Shown here piece by piece: positions 13,401 to 24,800 of a stretch of 64,000 nucleotides of DNA (the stretch's first letter is position 1; every line of letters starts with the position of its first letter). The position numbers and the translations under genes were made by a program. A model generated the notes under the pieces. The model did not search any database. It saw nothing but the letters and a program-made list of their open reading frames with translations, and was not told the DNA's origin. The DNA is from Cucumis sativus (Eukaryota > Streptophyta > Magnoliopsida > Cucurbitales > Cucurbitaceae): NCBI RefSeq assembly GCF_000004075.3, contig NC_026661.2, forward strand, positions 16,768,307-16,832,306, written 5' to 3'.

Positions 13401-16400
13401 TTTAGAATTATTTGATACACAGAATTTAAAGTTAGAAATCTATTTAACATTTTACTGTCCATAGACTTGTAAACCCTAGGACATGCTTGTAATTTAACAA
13501 ATATTGAACATTTAGAAAATTGGTTTGGATCAAAGTATAAATTTGGTCAATAGATTCTAACACTTTAACAATAGAAAAATAAAGATAAACATAATTCAAA
13601 ATCAATAGGACATGTTAAATGATCTTTTAAGTCTAGGAACTAACTAAAAAGTACTCCCAAACTTTCAAAAGTTGGAGTGAAAATGAACAGCCACAATACA
13701 GTTTAGTGGTTTGACCTATGTATTTATTATGATTCAAAGTTTATACTTCATTTGAAAAAGATTTTAACTCTAAGAAAAATTAGAATTTTGAAGGAAAAGA
13801 AATGTTGTGACAATATTGTTAATTGGACAGAATTTTCCACCAGAAAGCAAAACCAAAGTGGTTAGTACGATAAAAGCATCAGATATTGAACACAGCCTAG
13901 ATGGTCTTACCCTTCAGCAGGTAAAACATATCATCTCCCTTTGTTTTGCTCCTCTCTGAATCTTTCATCCTCAACCAAATTAAACAAGGTTTAAATTGCT
14001 TGTACATGTGTTATTAGAAGAGTAGGGTGTCAAGTTATAATAAATAAATAGATAAAATAAAGATAAAAAGAAGACTTAAACTATCTATAATTCTTAAATC
14101 ACCAATTAATTCAAAAGCTTAAGTCAGTGGACAAAGCCAAACTTCATGTTATATTAGGCTAGAAATATGAAGAATGTACCACAAGTAGAAATCAACTTTA
14201 ATTGAGAAGGAAATAACATTCTAGGGACTTCAAAGTCTGTCTTAAATTACCAATTGACTCAAAAGCTTAAATTAGTGGATGATGACAAATTAGAGATAAT
14301 ATCATTAAACAATAATCATAATAAAATAGCAAAGGTGATATCAAAATAACAAGAATGCATGATTATCATTTTCAAAATTCAACGAAGAATATTCGAAAGT
14401 TAGCAAAGGTGACAGCAAAATAACGAGAATGCATGATTATCATTTTCAAAATTCAATTAAGAATATTAGAAAGTAAAGAGAAATTAAGGGCATATTTGAG
14501 AATGATTTTGAGAGAATTAAAATCATTTTTCATAGGATTTAAATCACTTCAAAATATATCTTTAATTGCTCACTCTTATTAAATGCAATTACCCCATCAT
14601 GAAAATTGGTTTTGAAGGATTATAAACATGTTTAAGAGTAATTTTCTGTTCAATTTGGTAGTATGAGGTTTCATTTTAAAATCAATTGGTGATGAGAGGA
14701 GTAACCCATCTATCTTATATGGAGTGTAGGTCTCCTTAGTTTTTTTTAATGTGAGACTCTCAATACCTCCAACATGCCCCTCAAGGTGGTGTCTTTTTGA
14801 CTTCATCTATTTTGGACCGAATACCCATTTGGGCTTAATGAACTTTGATATCATGCTAAATTTGATAGTATGAGGTTTATTGAAAGCAATAAACACGAAA
14901 CCAAGGCTTACGTGGAAACCCAAGAACCGGGAGAAAAACCACGATGTTTTTAGGTTTTATTATTTTTCTGATAATTACAATAGTACAAAGAGAACTTAAA
15001 TAGAATGTAAAGAGCAAAGAAGAAAAGAAAAAGAAATATTTATGGTAAGTTTTTCGTAAATATTTTTTTCATATATACAAATTCTAACAAGATTTCATCT
15101 CAAAACCAATTGGTAATGAGAGAAGTAGCCCTATCTTATATGAAGTGTAAGTCTCCTTTGTTTTTCCAATGTGGGGCTCAACATCTCCAACGTTTTAAAA
15201 ACAACAAAATTAATTTTAACGATTTTAGAATCACTCTCAAACAACTCCTAAATTTCAGCTAATATCAAACGATCTACGTTAAAATCTATTAAAATCATTA
15301 ATATCAAACTAGTTCCAGAATCTAAAAAATGGCATTCCAAGCATTAAAATCATCTTCAAAAGAAACAATCATGTTGTGAATATTGAAACTTTTTTAGTGT
15401 TTTGAAATGATAGGCAATAGTGGAGAGAAGAATATTCATGTTGGACCATCATGACTATCTAATGCCATTTCTGAATAGAATAAACAGTGGCGATGTATTT
15501 GCCTATGCATCTCGAACCCTACTCTTCTTAAGGTCTGATTCTACACTAAAGCCTTTAGCAATTGAACTTTCTTTACCATACTCTGAAGCTGAAGGAGAAG
15601 AGATAAGTTGGGTTTACCTGCCAGCAGCTGAAGGCTTGGAGGCTGCCCTGTGGCAGCTTGCCAAAGCACATGTCGCTGCCAACGACTCCGTCTACCATCA
15701 ACTCATCAGCCATTGGTGAGACACATCACCTATTTTCATATTTTAAAGAGTTCAATATCAATATAACAAGACAGTTTCTTTTCCTTCTTTGGGTTGCAAA
15801 AGTATCTTGCTAGTTTAACTTTTTAGTGCATTGATTTTTTTTTCTCGTTCCATGTTGCATGTTTGATTTAGGTTAAACTATCATCTTAGGCCATTTGCTT
15901 GCTTGGCTTCAAACAAACTAATCCTTAATAGTTCCAACAAATAGTCCTTAAACTTTGAGGTTTGTGTATAATAAGCCAGTAAAGTTATAATTTTGTACTA
16001 ATACATCTTTGAAATATAAAAATATTTAATAGTTCTTGAACAATTAATTTTATCTAGTAGAACATGATATGTTTAATTTTCTTAAAATTTAATCGATTTG
16101 CTGGATATAAATTTGAATTTTATGTATAATAGAATATTAAATTTCAAATTTGGTATAGTAAATTTATATATTTTTAGAGAGAGAAAAATTACAAAGGTTG
16201 AGGACCTATTGTAATCTAATCTATGGGTCAAAAAATTGAAGGTTTAAAGATGTATAAGAGACATCATAAATTTCAACAACCTATTGAACACAAAATTGAA
16301 AATTTAGAGACCTATTAGACACTTTCAAAGCTTAGAAATTATAAGAAGATTTGGCTAAGTATCTTAAACCATCATTGTTACAGGAGATTAATAATTCTGT

Positions 16401-18023
16401 TATGTGACTAGTCTAAATAGTGATTATGATGAGCTACCATTCAACCAAGTATAAAAGGTTAAATTGATAAATTATAATAATATTTGAGTTCTGTCAAATC
16501 AAAAGGAAAAAACAAAATTAGGTGAATTTTCAGGTGAATAGGGAACTTTGGGGATTTAATCTACTTAAGGCATCTGGGAAAACCTAGCCCTTCAAAATCA
16601 ACATGATTTTCTCTATTTTTAACCCAAATCAAACTATGATCCAATCGATCCTAGACTGTATGACTCATTATCTTTCTTTACAACATATGACGAAGACGTG
16701 TCATCTAAGAAAATTGTAACCAATAACTACCGAGGTATTAATGAACAAGAATCGTAATTTTCCCTTTTAACTTGACAAAAATCAGTCTTTCTTTGGATAT
16801 ATAATTTTTAAAGCCAATAAATTGATTTGAGATATTTGTTGATATATCCAGTTATACCTACACAATTTATGTTGTGAAAGTAAAATGGCATGACATGTTA
16901 AGTTGTGTGAATGTTTAGGCTACATACCCATGCAGTTGTTGAGCCCTTCATCATTGCCACTCGCAGACAGTTGAGTGTTATGCATCCAATCTACAGATTG
17001 CTGAATCCTCATTTCAAAGACACCATACACATCAACTCACTATTTAGGAGCTTCCTGTTGCAACCTGATGGGATCTTTGAGAAGATATTGTTTTCTGGTA
17101 AGTTCTCCATGGAACTATCTTCGGAGCTCTACAAAGAGTGGCGGTTTGATGAGCATGGCCTCCCAGCAGACCTGCTGAAAAGGTAACAACGATAACATAG
17201 CTTTTCCCTTCATGAAAAAAGACCCATGTCAACATTGCTCTGGTTTCTTAGAAAGATGGCTGTAAGAGATCCAGATCCGGGAAACCCGAGCGGAGTTCGC
17301 CTCATCTTCCCTGACTATCCATATGCAGAAGACGGCCTTGAGATATGGACCGCAATCAAGACATGGGTGAAGAGTTTCTCTTCAATCTTTTATAAAGATG
17401 ATGACTCTGTACATTCTGATGAAGAACTACAAGCTTGGTGGTCTGAGATCCGAAATGTTGGTCACGGCGACAAGCCCCACAAATCAGGGTGGTATGAAAT
17501 GGCCACACTACCTGACTTGGTAGAGGCCTTAACAACTCTCATATGGACAGCAACTGGACTCCATGCTGCTGTGAATTCAGGGCAATATGCATACGCCAGC
17601 TACCCTCTTAATCGTCCCACACTCTGTTACAAGTTCATTCCCAGTGAAGGAACAGTTGAATATGCTGAATTCTTGAGTGATCCAGATAAATATTATCTCG
17701 AAATGATACCTGGAAAGTTTGAAACTGCACTTGCCGCTGCATTGACAGAGGTCCTTTCACATCACGCAATGGATGAACTGTACCTGGGAAGGTCATCCTA
17801 CAACTGGACAGATAATGCAAAGGCTCGACATAGCTTCAGTGAGTTCAGTAAAGAACTTAAAAATATAGAGAATAGAATAGAAGAAAGAAATCGAGATCCC
17901 AACCGCAAGAACAGAAGTGGACCCGCCAAGATACCGTACAAACTTTTGTTGCCTGATACATCAAATTTTATTCCAAAAGGAGGGATCCGAGGTAAAGGGA
18001 TTCCAAACAGCATATCTATATGA
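10407..18023 (+). CDS. lipoxygenase (PLAT/LH2 plus lipoxygenase domain), divergent
   Basis: Nine exons join in frame to 841 residues: 10407-10557, 10842-11140, 11243-11477, 11900-12226, 13074-13159, 13831-13920, 15414-15715, 16919-17182 and 17252-18023. Plant lipoxygenases use non-haem iron to add O2 to linoleic/linolenic acid, feeding oxylipin synthesis. An N-terminal PLAT region contains [19 protein letters not shown] and CNSWIYP. The catalytic domain has [28 protein letters not shown], then the His-rich motif split across exons 7-8. Iron ligands match the soybean pattern: His496 and His501 (SHWLHTH), His689 and Asn693 (HAAVN) and the C-terminal Ile841 (NSISI). No plastid transit peptide is obvious, so it resembles cytosolic type-1 enzymes. 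Odd points are a basic KRKKKK run in the PLAT region, Phe539 where soybean has Ala542, and [14 protein letters not shown] in place of the usual FGQY/GYxPNRP form. It could be active with altered specificity. Confidence 0.93.
12233..12276. repeat. TTC microsatellite next to a splice donor
   Basis: About 14 to 15 TTC units begin six bases after the GT donor of lipoxygenase exon 4 (donor at 12227). Open frames running through it encode only Phe, Ser or Leu runs. A shorter TTC run lies at 11486-11507, also just inside an intron of the same gene, and a GT run lies at 11213-11232. Confidence 0.95.
14327..14474. repeat. 74-bp tandem duplication in lipoxygenase intron
   Basis: Two adjacent 74-bp units (14327-14400 and 14401-14474) share tagcaaaggtga and gaatgcatgattatcatttt, and end in gaaagt. 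They differ at only a few positions, so this is a fairly recent tandem duplication inside intron 6. Confidence 0.9.
14488..15248. mobile_element. inverted-repeat element with nested LTR-like insert
   Basis: The left end gggcatatttgagaatgatt is an imperfect inverse of the right end (aatcactctcaaacaactcc). This looks like a hAT-type non-autonomous element. Its interior carries two copies of a block containing accaattggtaatgagag-like sequence, 'taacccatctatcttatat' / 'agccctatcttatatgaagt' and 'gtctcc' (about 14655-14780 and 15084-15192). Between them lies aggcttacgtggaaaccc, the kind of text found in plant LTR retrotransposon remnants. The repeat nature is clear; the nesting model is my reading. 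Confidence 0.5.
15871..16370. mobile_element. MITE-like element in lipoxygenase intron 7
   Basis: The element begins ggttaaactatcatcttagg and ends ggctaagtatcttaaacc, which is an imperfect inverse. The interior has no coding potential but holds phrases such as tccttaaactttgaggttt shared with other short elements here. It has no transposase and its target-site duplication is not resolved. Confidence 0.6.
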
Positions 18024-18812
18024 TGCAGTCTCATGAAATTACTTTAAAATTACTTTCAATCAGAAATATGAGCAAGACCATTCATTAATCATTCACCTTT
18101 TCTAAATATGAGAACGAGAAATCTGCTACCTAATTACTCTATGTTATTGCAGACCCTAAACAAATAAATCAACCAAGGGTGAGTTTGGGATAACTATTGG
18201 GAGGGTGAAAAGTACTTTTGTCCCAATATACTTTTCAAAATTTTCAATTGGTTAGACAACTAGAAGTAACGTAGCAAATTCTAAAGTTACTTAAAAGTTC
18301 TATTCGGAAGTTTTAAGGAAAATCACACGTGGTTCCTCCAAAAATGCTCACAGAAGTGTTTTTAATACAAAGTAATTTTTTCAAAAGTCAGCTCAAACGT
18401 TCCCCAAGTCTTGCTGATAGGGGTTCATCCACTGCAGCCAATGGATATTTTCTTTTCCCTATTCCAACCATTTAATGAGTTTCGTATCAATTCAGGAACA
18501 GCTAGAAATAGTTTATCATGCATCATTCTCATTTCTAACCTCACTGAATGAGTTACAATTTTATACTGAACCAAGAAGATTATGAATTTTTCTACACATT
18601 AAGTCCTACACAGGAAATTTTCTCGGAATAAATAAACAACAGATTCTGAAAGTCAAGGTACAGAATTTTAAAAACATGGACTTCTGAGTTCCTACGATAT
18701 TGATGACCTTCAACTACATGTTGGCTCTTTGGAAGAGGAAAAAGGGGTTGGTTTACATGAAGATCGAGGCCACTAAAAGCAGCATTATTGTATCATAAGT
18801 TGTAAGCATCTA
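18024..18812. other. convergent 3' flanks of lipoxygenase and oxidoreductase
   Basis: The two genes face each other here. Bases 18177-18407 look like another short inverted-repeat element: a gggtgagtttggg start and a tcaaacgttcccc end, which are weak inverse matches, with aaagtacttttg inside. The remainder is presumably 3' UTR of both genes. No coding region is seen. Confidence 0.45.
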
Positions 18813-21800
18813 CTAACATCGTCCTTGTACCAAAAAAGGAGCTGGATCAACTTTCCCAGGACTTCCCAGCACCATGTTACCAATCATTTCTGCAGTTCCC
18901 ATTGCCTGGATGTTAAAAAAAATATATATATCAGATTACAGAATGAACAAAAAATAGAGGGGTATCGTTGACAACTAGTAATTTATACAATAGAGCCATG
19001 AGTTTTTTTATGGTCTCTATGATGCATTAGAAGAGTAGTTTAGGAGTATCAGTAGCTTTCCATAACAGAGAGAGAGAGTCACCATTGAAAGTCCTCCACC
19101 TTCATGGCCAGATGCAAGGAACACGTTTGATAAACCAGGAACAGGCCCAATCACTGGTTTTCCATCAAGCACTGTGGACACTCATACGGGAAGATCAGAT
19201 AATCCAGACCATGAAATTTCAACAGATGAAACTTATTAAGTGACATGATACTTACTGTATGGTCGTAGACCTATTCTCACTTTACTACTGTGTTTGATAT
19301 CTGATAAAGAGACTTCTTTCAACGTAGGAAAGAATTCTGAAGCTCTCTCCCATATACGAGCAACTATGAATTCATTTATTTCAGTGTTGAAACCAGCAAA
19401 CTCACGGCTGCTACCTGAAATTAGATGACCAATTACCGATGAGATTTCAAATTTCTTGCAATATTTTTTTCCCCTTTTTTTGTAAGAAACAATTTCATTG
19501 ATTATGTGAAAGTAAAAGGCAATGTTTGAGACAAAAACAAAACAAACAAAGTGCAATTGGAAGATTACGAAATTTATTTATGTCCATAGCGCCTAAATAA
19601 ATAAATAAATAAGATCACACTTTTTTCTTTTTCAAACAAAAATCTTTTCATTGATGTAATGAGAAAAATTACAGTATTTAGGACAATAACGAGAGGAAGT
19701 GCCTAGATAAAATTAAAGGCAAGATCTTAGAAATATATTAACTTTAATTCTTTTTTTTATTGGGGGAAGGGAATTTGGGATTGCCATGATCTCTTTCTCT
19801 TCAACGCCAATATCCCTTTTTCTTTTCAACATTTCACTTTGTCAATTTTGCATTCTCTGCACGAGGCACAATGAGATCCTAATTATTTGCTATCGGATTG
19901 CCAATTTGCTAACTACCTTTGGAGTTGTCAGATACATTCGTCCAGTGTTGGTTGGTCCCGAAGGATTGAGCTTCCGAACACGAACATCTCTCCTCTCCTC
20001 CCTAGAGTCACACTCATCAAGCAAGGAAAGAAGAGAGACGACTTCCGTCGTTTTCTTATTGGATAACTGCCAATACAACCAGAAGGAAAAAGACACTGAA
20101 CTTTCCCCCAAACCAAAGAGTAAGAGCGTAGATGATTTTTAAGAGAGGAAAGATGAAAAAGATTAGGAAAGATAGAACAAAGGGGAGCCTCCCCAACCCA
20201 TCGATCTTCCTAAAAAAAGCCATCTACTTACCATCCCCCACAAAGCAACTAACCCAAGGAGAAAAGAAAGGAATATCAAGCGAGATGTCCTTCTAGGGAG
20301 TACGATCTGTGCCTTTAATCCCTTTCGCCGCCCACTCAAAAGGAGCAAAGCAATGCTTACTCACAACAATCTTGTGCCACAAAGAATCAGGTTCAGAGGC
20401 AAAACGCCAAAGCCACTTAGCCTACAAAAGCTCATTCTTTCATATCTTCACCAGTCTCCATGGCCTTCGAGTTTTTCAATTTCAGCACAATGCCCTCAAT
20501 GATTCAATAGCTTCTCAGTCCAAACCACGTTATTCTACTCTCTATTTTCCTTAAGAAAACTAATGATTTAATGGAGCCTCCAAAAGCGCACGGAGAGTCG
20601 AGTAAATTCAAGACAATAAGGAGAGAAAGAAAGCAAAAGAGAAAAAACAATCATGTTGATTCTCAATCAGATGAACATAGTTACCACTTGAAGAACAGTC
20701 AGACACATTGGAAACTGCCTTGCGGTCAAAGGAGAAAGATCTCAGGCTTGGATCTCAACCCACCCGAAGGAAAGGGTGGTGACTTAAAATTTGTGATGGG
20801 GTTGACTTGTATAGTCATGGAATGAGGTTGTTGCTAGAGTGAGAGACGGAAAAGAGAGGAGAGAGAGAGTAAAGGGAGACATTATTTTTTTATTTCTAAC
20901 TTTGAAAATATTCTCACTATACTTTAATGTAAATTTTGTTTACACTTTTTCTTTGTCGGCATGCCATCTAAATTCTAAAATGTTAACTCGTTCATAGGAT
21001 CCCTTAACTTCTAATCCAAGTTTCCTTAACTTTTATGCCCATCCTCAAACATACAGTCATTCCACTCCAGCCAACTCGTTTCAAGAATCCCAGATGCAAA
21101 TTTTTTGTATTACTCATCGGTTTAAAGGTAATGTCAATTCCTTACATGTTTTCAAGACTAAAATTGTTATTCCTCACATTTCAAGCAAGATACCATTAAG
21201 GTAAAGAATATTTAATTCTATCTGTTTTTGTGGAAGAGCATGATTGAGCTCAATCAAACAAACATATATGTCAGTGATATATGATTAAATTTGCCTTCAA
21301 CCACTAACTTAAGCTTTTGGGTGAATTGCTGGTTTAATAATACACATAGATGCATAAAGTAAAATGAAAAAAAGGAAAGAAAAAAAATCTTTCTGGCAGC
21401 AATGAAAGAATCGGGAGAAAAAAAATTGAAGTACTAAAAATTGAGATCACAAATTTCATATTTTACCAAGTATTAGATTGCCTTGAACATCCATAGTGGC
21501 AGTCATTGAAACGGATGATGTCTGCTCAAAATCTTTAGCCAAAGTTAAAGCTTGGTGATTAACATAGCCCACCTCCATCAAACCATGATTAACATGAAGG
21601 GAATTAAAATTCTCGATGACCAGCAAGTGACCCTGCCGTGAAAAATAGAGATTTAGTCCAAACCAACCTTCGGAGGAGATGGAAAGTATTTTAGGGAAAA
21701 CAACCTCAACAATAAGTCACTTAGTGTTCTATGTTATTGAAATGAACTGTGAGAGCCTTAGTTATTGATATATTAGGATTATTTGTATGCTTGCTCTCTT

Positions 21801-24800
21801 GCAATAAATTACAACCAGGATGTTATTTGTATTTCTTCATGTTTTGCGTTAGGTGGTAACCTAACATGAACCTATGTGATGAAAACAAGAACCTACATAT
21901 AATAGTGTAAATACATATCAAGCTAACATGATAATAATTCACAGCTGAAGCAACTGTGTATAGGTATGAAAAACACAAGAAAGGGGACTAATTAAAGATA
22001 TAACCAAGAGATCAATTCCCAGAAGCAGGGAGGGAAATAATGCTTGTTTCTTCCAACCCCTTAATTGGAGACATTGTGTATTGTTAACATTTTCGCAATT
22101 ATTGAAAATATATGAGGGTTACACTTTATTAAACAAGACTCAGCAATTATCATGCTAGTAAATTTGAGAAACTACAGTAATTAACGGCAAAAAGCCTAGT
22201 CCCCGTATTCTGTTTAACACTGAACATTTTGGGTTCCACCAATCGATTCCTCTTATCTATAGAATAAATAATAATGTCAAGAATAGACAGCAGAGAAGAA
22301 TAGCATAAGCATGAAAACATCTCTAATAAAAAATAGATTATGTCTATAGACAAAACCTTTCTTGGCATTATGGGAACATCCAAAACAGTTTTTCCTTCCC
22401 TGAGTAAATCACGCAGCAAAGTCCCACTCCAACAACCAGCTGCCAAAACAATGGCCTTCTTACTGTACAATGTAGTCTTGGACGTCTGAACAGCTTCTAT
22501 CTTCCCATTGCTACCAGACCTTGAGCAATTAACATTTAAAAGGCATAGTGGTCAGTTTATGTAATTTGAATATTTTATATCTGAATTAGCAAGAATTTTT
22601 GGAAAATTTGACAATTTTTTTAAACAAAAAACCAGAGTAATTTTGACTATTTGAATAAACAAATTAATGAGGATTGCTCTTTGCATGCACTGTTAAGACG
22701 ATACCTCATAGGATATGCTATACATGATCATATAAAACATAATTGAGAGATGCCAATGGCGATCACCCTTTTAAGCATCAGATTGTTGTCAGGGACAGCG
22801 TGCTTCTGTTTTACTTTTTCCTTATTTTTCATGATATTCTATTTCATTATCAAGGAAAGCCAGCTCATACCAGTTTCTTCTTTCAATACCATCCGGTTTT
22901 TTCTCTAAGAAAACACAACTAAATAACAGAATAACAGCACAAAGCAAATTGGCTCAACAGTTGCCTTTCTCCAGAAAGTGCACCTTCACTTTTTGATAAA
23001 ATAAACCGCTTTAATTGAGGAAAAAACGAAAGAATACACCAAAAAACCCAACTCATTAAAACACCCCATCTAGCTGGAGGGACCAACTAAATAAGATGTT
23101 ACCTATAGAATAATTACAAAAAAGCTTCAAAATCGAAGCCCAAAGGGAAACATGAAATCTAGCAGCCAAAGACCAAATCTCACTATGCTCCCTCTCCCTA
23201 CCCCTAAAAATTCGCTAATTCCTCTCACCCCATATGTCCCAAATAATAGCACACACTGGCCATCCAAAGAAAGCCCCCTTAATCTTTAAAGGGCGGATGG
23301 AGGAGGAACTCCTCGATCGTCTCTAATACTCCTAGAGCCAACAAAACTGATGCCCAACTCCTGTAGGAAAGAGCTCCACACAGCCCTCACATACTGATAG
23401 TCTCAGAAAAGATGATCAAGATCTTCCTCCGCCTTCCGACAAAGCATACAACAAAAAGGGCTGACAAGCAAAGTACTCTCTCTAACAAGCCTATCCATAA
23501 TGTTAACACGTCCAAGTAAGACTTGCCAGATAAATAACCCAACCTTCTTGGGAACCTTCGTCCTCCAGATCACATCAAAAACCGACTCAGAGTAAGGAAA
23601 GGGATCTAACAAAAGACTAAACAAGGACTTACTCTTGAAACCTCTATTAGGATTAGGGTTCCAAACACGGACATCCCTTCTCCCCTTCCTAAAAATCAAG
23701 CAAGGAAAGAAGAGAGGTCATCTCCATCGTTTCCCTATTGGTCAAATTAGGGCAAAACCCAATGGAAAAAGATTCCAAATTCTCCAACCTAACTACACAA
23801 TTCGAAACCATGCTGTTTTTGAACGAGGATAAATGATAGAGATGAGGAAACAAAGAACAAAGATAACTCCCCCCCACCAGATGATCCTCCCAGAAATACG
23901 TATCTTTGCCATCCCCCACAAAACAACAAGTGAGTCAAGAGAAAGTGGGAAGCTCAAAGGAAATATCCTTCTAGGGATTTCAGAGTGTGCTTTTAACTCC
24001 TTTCAGAGACCATTCAAAGGGAAGGGCGTCATGCTTACTCACAATAATCCTATGCCATAAAGAATCAGTTTCAAGAGAGAAACGCCAGAGCCATTTAGCC
24101 AACAATGCTCTATTGCGAATTCTAAGATTGTCAATCTCTAACCCCTCTTGATTAACAGTACACCCAGCTACCTCCCAACTCACCAAATGGGACCCATAAC
24201 CTTTGTTGACCCCCTCCCATAGAAAATTTTTCATAGAAAGTGCACCTTTACTGCTTCCTACTTGACAAAGTTATGAATACATTTAAGTGTATGTTTCAAA
24301 AATTATGTCTCTCTTTTCCTTTTCTCTCAAAGTTCTACCACAGCTTTTAAGTTTAACGTTATTTTACTATTTCCTCAAAGTTATCTCACATCAAATTTAA
24401 CCAGGCTAATGGCCATGGCATTCTCATTTCAGAAGTCTTGTAGCATCGGAGACTCCAATGGTTATGCTGTAGAGTTAGTCAATGAATTTCAAAATTTTAT
24501 TTGTTTCTGTATATTAATTTATTAAAGAAAATACCATTTATGATATGCATTTTTTATAAGAAAGTAAGAAAAAGTTTCGTTGATAAATGAAATGTCCAAA
24601 GATTATACAACGAGCCCAAATACAAGAAAAACCGAATAGTGCAACCCCATCTATTGAAGGAAAATTACAATGATACCAAAGGGGAGTGGGGAACAAAAAA
24701 GTGATAAGAAAAAAGAAAGTGTGACCATTTATGATATCCATATTTATTATTGTAGCCAAACATCAACTATGTGGTGATCTATCAGTGCTACTGATATTTC

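Noticed and set aside
20571..20825. Plus-strand 84-codon frame in the oxidoreductase intron
   Set aside because: No family match; it lies opposite or next to degenerate LINE sequence on the minus strand.
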